From the NCBI GenBank assembly GCA_027578815.1, contig JANBTH010000299.1, forward strand, positions 1-21,665: 21,665 bases of DNA, written 5' to 3'. The notes beneath the pieces were generated by a model. That model did no database searches. It saw only the letters and a list, made by a program, of their open reading frames with translations, and was not told the origin of the DNA. Below, one piece after another: positions 18,301 to 21,665 of this stretch. Every line of letters starts with the position of its first letter. The stretch's first letter is position 1. Origin of the DNA: Coemansia sp. RSA 1804 (Eukaryota > Kickxellomycota > Kickxellomycetes > Kickxellales > Kickxellaceae). Both the position numbers and the translations under genes were made by a program.

Positions 18301-18835
18301 TCGCATTTTCAGCTACATTCCTGAAACATAGAGCAGACAAGACTCCCCCATTTTGGAGCTTTCATTCCCTTTTTAAAAGTGGCATTTCTCTGAGGAGGGT
18401 TAACCTTTCAAGCGGTTTTCTTCTTCTGTGGTTCTTTTATGTGCACCTTTTAGTTCCTTTATAAAAACATTTCACTTCTGTTATCGTCTTTTTTCTGTTA
18501 TTCTTCCTAATTTTTTGAATGCCTGGTTCTTTCTAGCATTTATTCTTCTGTTATCTTTCTTCCATCTTTACTGTACTTTTCTTTAGCTAGAAAGTGTCTT
18601 TTGTGGCAAGCGAGGCCAGCATTATAGAAATATTGGATCTCCGAGCCTAGCATTCATTCAGTTTCTTCTTGCCGCTTTCAACATTTCCTTTTTATTTCAT
18701 TTTCTCTAAAGAAGACATATTGCTTCTTTTTTTCTTTTTTCCCCTCCCATCTCCTGGGATCATCGTCAATTATTCATTTCCTCATATTGAGTCTCAAGCA
18801 GGTTGTAATATTATAGCGATCAGAGAGCTGTACAG
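15399..18835. other. Large gene-free region (3.4 kb), pyrimidine-rich leader
   Basis: No convincing gene on either strand. Three overlapping ORFs of 175-190 codons near 16271-16953 lie on both strands, resemble nothing known and behave like chance frames. The left part has AATAAA words (15512-15517 and near 15822), consistent with the RPF2 3' end. The middle has a purine tract (about 16616-16639) and a CCGCCATTTT word near 15923. From about 17560 to 18835 it is T/C-rich with many TTCTT and CTTTT runs, which suits a long 5' UTR and promoter of the gene at 18836. No tRNA-like A/B boxes were seen. A noncoding RNA cannot be excluded by eye. Confidence 0.5.
15512..15517 (+). other. RPF2: AATAAA polyadenylation signal, RPF2
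   Basis: Canonical AATAAA about 114 bases after the RPF2 stop codon, in an AT-rich context. Confidence 0.45.
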
Positions 18836-20920
18836 ATGAATTTCTTCCGTAGACGGCCCAGACGTGGAAATCTGGTGACGGACGCGGCTGATCCAGACAC
18901 ACACAGTCTCTACATCAGCACACCGGAGAAGGACTATATTGTCAGCGGTAAGCAAAAGCGCCAGAGCTACTTTAGCTTGCGGTGGCGTGAAACAACAGAT
19001 GCAGACACAGTATCGCCTCCGCCAACAGCAGTCGTCAAAAAGGTAGCTCTTTCACGGGGCGACGGTTCTGGCACATCCGATAAGCATATCCTCCGGAAGA
19101 GGCTTTCGCGCAATCTCCATGGCGAAAGCAAGATAGGAGGCAAACCATTAAAGCAGCGCAGCATCCCGGGAATCTCGTACTTGATAAACAAAAGGAGCGA
19201 GGCAAAGCTGGGAAACATAGATAATGCACTGCTAGCAGTCGGTGGTCAGGAGGGCGTGGGGATGGAACAGCAGCAGCAGCAGCACCAGAAACAACGAGAG
19301 GATGAACAGCATCAGCAGGAGCAGCAGCAAGGCATTGATGAAGACCGAACAAGCGAAAGTAGCGGCGACGAAAGCAGCGGGGGCGAATCTGACGACACGC
19401 TTGCCACGCAGAATTGCGACATCGAGACACCAGCCGAATACGGAGCTGATCCGACAAACAGCAACAACAACAATAACAACGACTCCGGCAGCACGGCTGC
19501 GAGTCTATCAGCCGGAGAGCGGTCAGGTGCAGCAGCCTCGGACTTGCAGGCATTTCCCAGCTTGGCCACGGCTGCAGGAGGCAACGGGTCTTCTGCAGGG
19601 TCCTTGGATCGTGCTCAATGCGGTGCCAGCGACGGAATGGCACGGAAATGCAAAGCCACAGATGCTGCAAAGCCATGCAGCGCAGGGCTTGAAGGGCACA
19701 AGAATGACGATGCGACGTTGCCCAAGTCCACGCGACACAGGCGGCGCTCGCTGCTACTGCGAATGGAGTCGCCAACAACGCCGTCACATCTCGAGTCATC
19801 TGTTGCTACTGTCGCCGCAGATAGCGGATCCAAGGAGCTGCTTGGTCGGCGGAGACAGCTGAAGCTTGGACGACTGGGAGCTGGCAGACAGGTGCAAGAG
19901 CCACAGAATAGCGAGCGTAAGCCGCACTGGCATCAGCAGCTGGTGCAGCGCAGAGTGGCATCGGCAGTCCGCTCGACGTTTGCCGGCATCCACAGCAGTG
20001 CGGAGCGCGGAAAGACGAATGGGATTCTGGCGTTGCCCGCGCGGATGCTGACTGGTGCTGGAAATAACGACAATGGCAGCAGCAGCAGCGGCAGCGGCGA
20101 CGATGAGCCAAAGCACAGGCTGCGGATAAAGACACACAGCAGGGCGCAGTCAGTTATGAGCAAGAAGCGCAGCGGCAACGGGCTGGGACGGCTGTTCCAC
20201 CCGCCGCCGCCAACGGCTGCCGAGCAGGCGCGGATGGATGCATGGACAGAAGACGACGATGATTTCGCCACCAGCGAGTACGACTTGACGGGCGTTCTCT
20301 TCGAGCTGCCCACAGCCAGCTTGCTTGCTGCAGAGCTCCGGCCGACGGCACGCAAGAGCGATGACGGCGCAAAGGGGTCGCGGCTGTCATCGACATCGAC
20401 GGTGGTTGATGACAGCGCACTGAGCGCCGAGCAGAGCAAGCGGCTGTACTGCGCCAGCGCACACAAGCTCCAGTGGCCAGCCAACAGACGGCGTGGAATG
20501 GCGGCGCTGCTGCACATCAGAAACGCCATGGCCAGGGCCAACGAGCATTACATTGTAGCGTCGGGTGGGCGGCGGCTGAGCGGCCTCACAACGGTGCACG
20601 CCATGGTAGCCGAGCTATGCGCGCGCGACGACCGCTTCTACGAGGGCGCAGTGGTTGCGCGTGCCCAGAGCCGTCTGCGTCGCATTGCGTCTGCCGCTGC
20701 CGTAGTGTCGGACCGTGAGCTGATTGGCTTTGGCTCGGGCGACTTGGTGTCGCTGGATGCGGCCGACGCTGGATCCGGATCCGGAGCTGCGGCGGGCGGC
20801 GCACGGTACCGGCGGCCACGCAGACACAGAGCCAGCCGGCGGTGGCGGATGTCACAGGGCTGCAGTGTCGGCGCAGGGGGGTGCGTGGCTGCAGCGATTT
20901 CGGCAGGCGGGATGTCCTAG
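18836..20920 (+). CDS. Unknown 694-residue, mostly disordered basic protein
   Basis: Not recognised. ATG 18836 is the first Met after an in-frame TAA at 18806, supporting the start unless an upstream exon exists. The N-terminus is basic (MNFFRRRPRRGN). Low-complexity segments follow: Gln/His-rich (144-164), acidic Ser-rich (about 168-188), an Asn run (208-215), and Ser/Gly-rich parts (about 405-415). Several Arg-directed kinase consensus sites occur, such as RRRS (302-305) and RRLS (579-582). The part most like a folded domain is about 470-655. It contains DDDDFATSEYDLTGVLFELP, LYCASAHKLQWPANRRRG, LLHIRNAMARANEHYIV and FYEGAVVARAQSRLRRIAS; it is Ala/Leu/Arg-rich and helical by appearance. No signal peptide or membrane helix. 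A regulatory or scaffold protein is possible, but this is only an impression. The last 40 residues turn into Arg- and Gly-rich sequence, so the true 3' end may differ. GC-rich. Confidence 0.7.
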   Translation: MNFFRRRPRRGNLVTDAADPDTHSLYISTPEKDYIVSGKQKRQSYFSLRWRETTDADTVSPPPTAVVKKVALSRGDGSGTSDKHILRKRLSRNLHGESKIGGKPLKQRSIPGISYLINKRSEAKLGNIDNALLAVGGQEGVGMEQQQQQHQKQREDEQHQQEQQQGIDEDRTSESSGDESSGGESDDTLATQNCDIETPAEYGADPTNSNNNNNNDSGSTAASLSAGERSGAAASDLQAFPSLATAAGGNGSSAGSLDRAQCGASDGMARKCKATDAAKPCSAGLEGHKNDDATLPKSTRHRRRSLLLRMESPTTPSHLESSVATVAADSGSKELLGRRRQLKLGRLGAGRQVQEPQNSERKPHWHQQLVQRRVASAVRSTFAGIHSSAERGKTNGILALPARMLTGAGNNDNGSSSSGSGDDEPKHRLRIKTHSRAQSVMSKKRSGNGLGRLFHPPPPTAAEQARMDAWTEDDDDFATSEYDLTGVLFELPTASLLAAELRPTARKSDDGAKGSRLSSTSTVVDDSALSAEQSKRLYCASAHKLQWPANRRRGMAALLHIRNAMARANEHYIVASGGRRLSGLTTVHAMVAELCARDDRFYEGAVVARAQSRLRRIASAAAVVSDRELIGFGSGDLVSLDAADAGSGSGAAAGGARYRRPRRHRASRRWRMSQGCSVGAGGCVAAAISAGGMS
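19265..19332 (+). repeat. CAG/CAA-rich microsatellite coding for Gln
   Basis: Imperfect run of CAG with some CAA/CAC triplets inside the 18836 gene, coding for EQQQQQHQKQ and HQQEQQQG. Triplet runs of this kind vary in length between strains. Confidence 0.6.
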
Positions 20921-21665
20921 CGTGCATGGCCCATTGTTGTTGTTTTCTTTTTGCTCCTATTGTGCGGCTCCCGCACAATTGCAAACCTCATTATTTTACG
21001 CATTGTGCACAATACAGACTTTTTATTATAGACCTTGCACCGGCGCTGGTTGGGCCCGGATGCAGACTCGCGGTCCGCGATTGTAGCTTCTATTCTGAAC
21101 TGTTCCTTTGGCGTGGTATTGGAGATTGGGGTTCCTGGTGTCTATGTACAAAGAAGCCGGCGACTGTGAAGCTTGGTCGTCCAGAAAGAGGACTGCTTGC
21201 AGCCGCTCTCCTTTTTGGCTGTGGCGATCGGCAAATCGCGCAAGATGGTGGAATTGTATTTCTGTGCCGTGCGTTTATGTTACGTGTGTTTCCTGGTCTG
21301 CTCTGCCAGCCTAGTTGGCACTCATTGGCGCAAACGTCGTGCCGTGTTCTCCTTTTGCTGTGGCGGTATTAAGAAGGATAGTGAAACAGCAGTCCGCCTG
21401 CCTGGCTTGCAGAGCAGCCCAGACGTTCCTTCGGACGGAAATGAGCAACAGTCTGCATGTTCAGTATTCGCATACGTCTGCTCTGACGCAAGCCAGCAAG
21501 GCCATGCAGTTGAAATTCAACAGATGATCGCGCATGCGAACAACGCAAAAATCGGTGTGAGCTGGACCTGCAGCCTGAAAGAGAGACGAGACGAAGACAA
21601 AAACACGTAACGCGCAAATTGCATAGACGAAATGGAATATTCCGTTGGCGGCCAGCAGTGATCCA
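20921..21665. other. Right-end region without a supported gene
   Basis: 745 bases of mixed composition. ORFs of up to about 175 codons overlap in different frames, and none has recognisable motifs. It probably holds the 3' UTR of the 18836 gene and flank of a gene outside the window. If the 18836 gene has a frameshift or intron near 20800, coding sequence could continue into the first part of this region. Confidence 0.45.

Noticed and set aside
1464..21665. Transposon, CRISPR array, tRNA or secondary-metabolite cluster
   Set aside because: No transposase or reverse transcriptase motifs, no regularly spaced direct repeats, no tRNA-like boxes, and the gene set does not belong to one biosynthetic pathway.

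Overview
This window is nuclear DNA from a fungus. Evidence: it carries a FunK1-type kinase (a family found in fungi), the yeast-type genes ATG15, KEX1, SEC66 and RPF2, and short GT...AG introns with CTAAC branch points. It is gene-dense, intron-poor, and has a family of lineage-specific F-box-like paralogs. This is reminiscent of the Kickxellomycotina (Coemansia/Linderina group), but that placement is an impression and was not tested.

Layout. (1) 1-1463 (+): 3' part of a FunK1 protein kinase, cut by the left edge. (2) 2020-3645 (+): F-box-like/LRR-like protein, copy 1. (3) 4677-6482 (+): Atg15, the vacuolar phospholipase of autophagy. (4) 6977-8958 (+): a two-exon Kex1-type Golgi carboxypeptidase with a C-terminal membrane anchor. 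(5) 9021-10661 (-): F-box-like copy 2, interrupted by one in-frame TGA. (6) 10972-12591 (-): F-box-like copy 3, intact. (7) 12979-13899 (-): Sec66, a subunit of the ER Sec62/63 post-translational translocon. (8) 14371-15398 (+): Rpf2, a Brix protein of 60S ribosome assembly, with a 14-nt first coding exon that I rebuilt from splice sites and from homology to the Rpf2 N-terminus. (9) 15399-18835: about 3.4 kb without a convincing gene. (10) 18836-20920 (+): a 694-residue, largely disordered protein that I do not recognise. (11) 20921-21665: no supported gene.

Two kinds of sequence alternate. The conserved genes (ATG15, KEX1, most of RPF2, the 18836 gene) are GC-rich with G/C third positions. 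The three F-box-like paralogs and their flanks are AT-rich. Copy 1 is inverted relative to copies 2 and 3, so the ATG15-KEX1 pair sits between inverted paralogous repeats. All three paralogs share an upstream element (TTTTTAAGATAT). For copies 1 and 2 the promoter-proximal 66-72 bases are more alike than the start of the coding sequence.

The conserved genes are not an operon or cluster of one pathway. ATG15, KEX1 and SEC66 all act in the secretory/vacuolar system, but I treat this as coincidence. Most worth a second look are: the paralog family with its uncharacterised Cys-containing blocks and nonsense copy; the GESEAG active-site variant of Kex1 and its missing signal-peptide exon; and the long noncoding leader in front of the unknown 694-residue protein. 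I see no CRISPR array, tRNA, rRNA or intact transposon.
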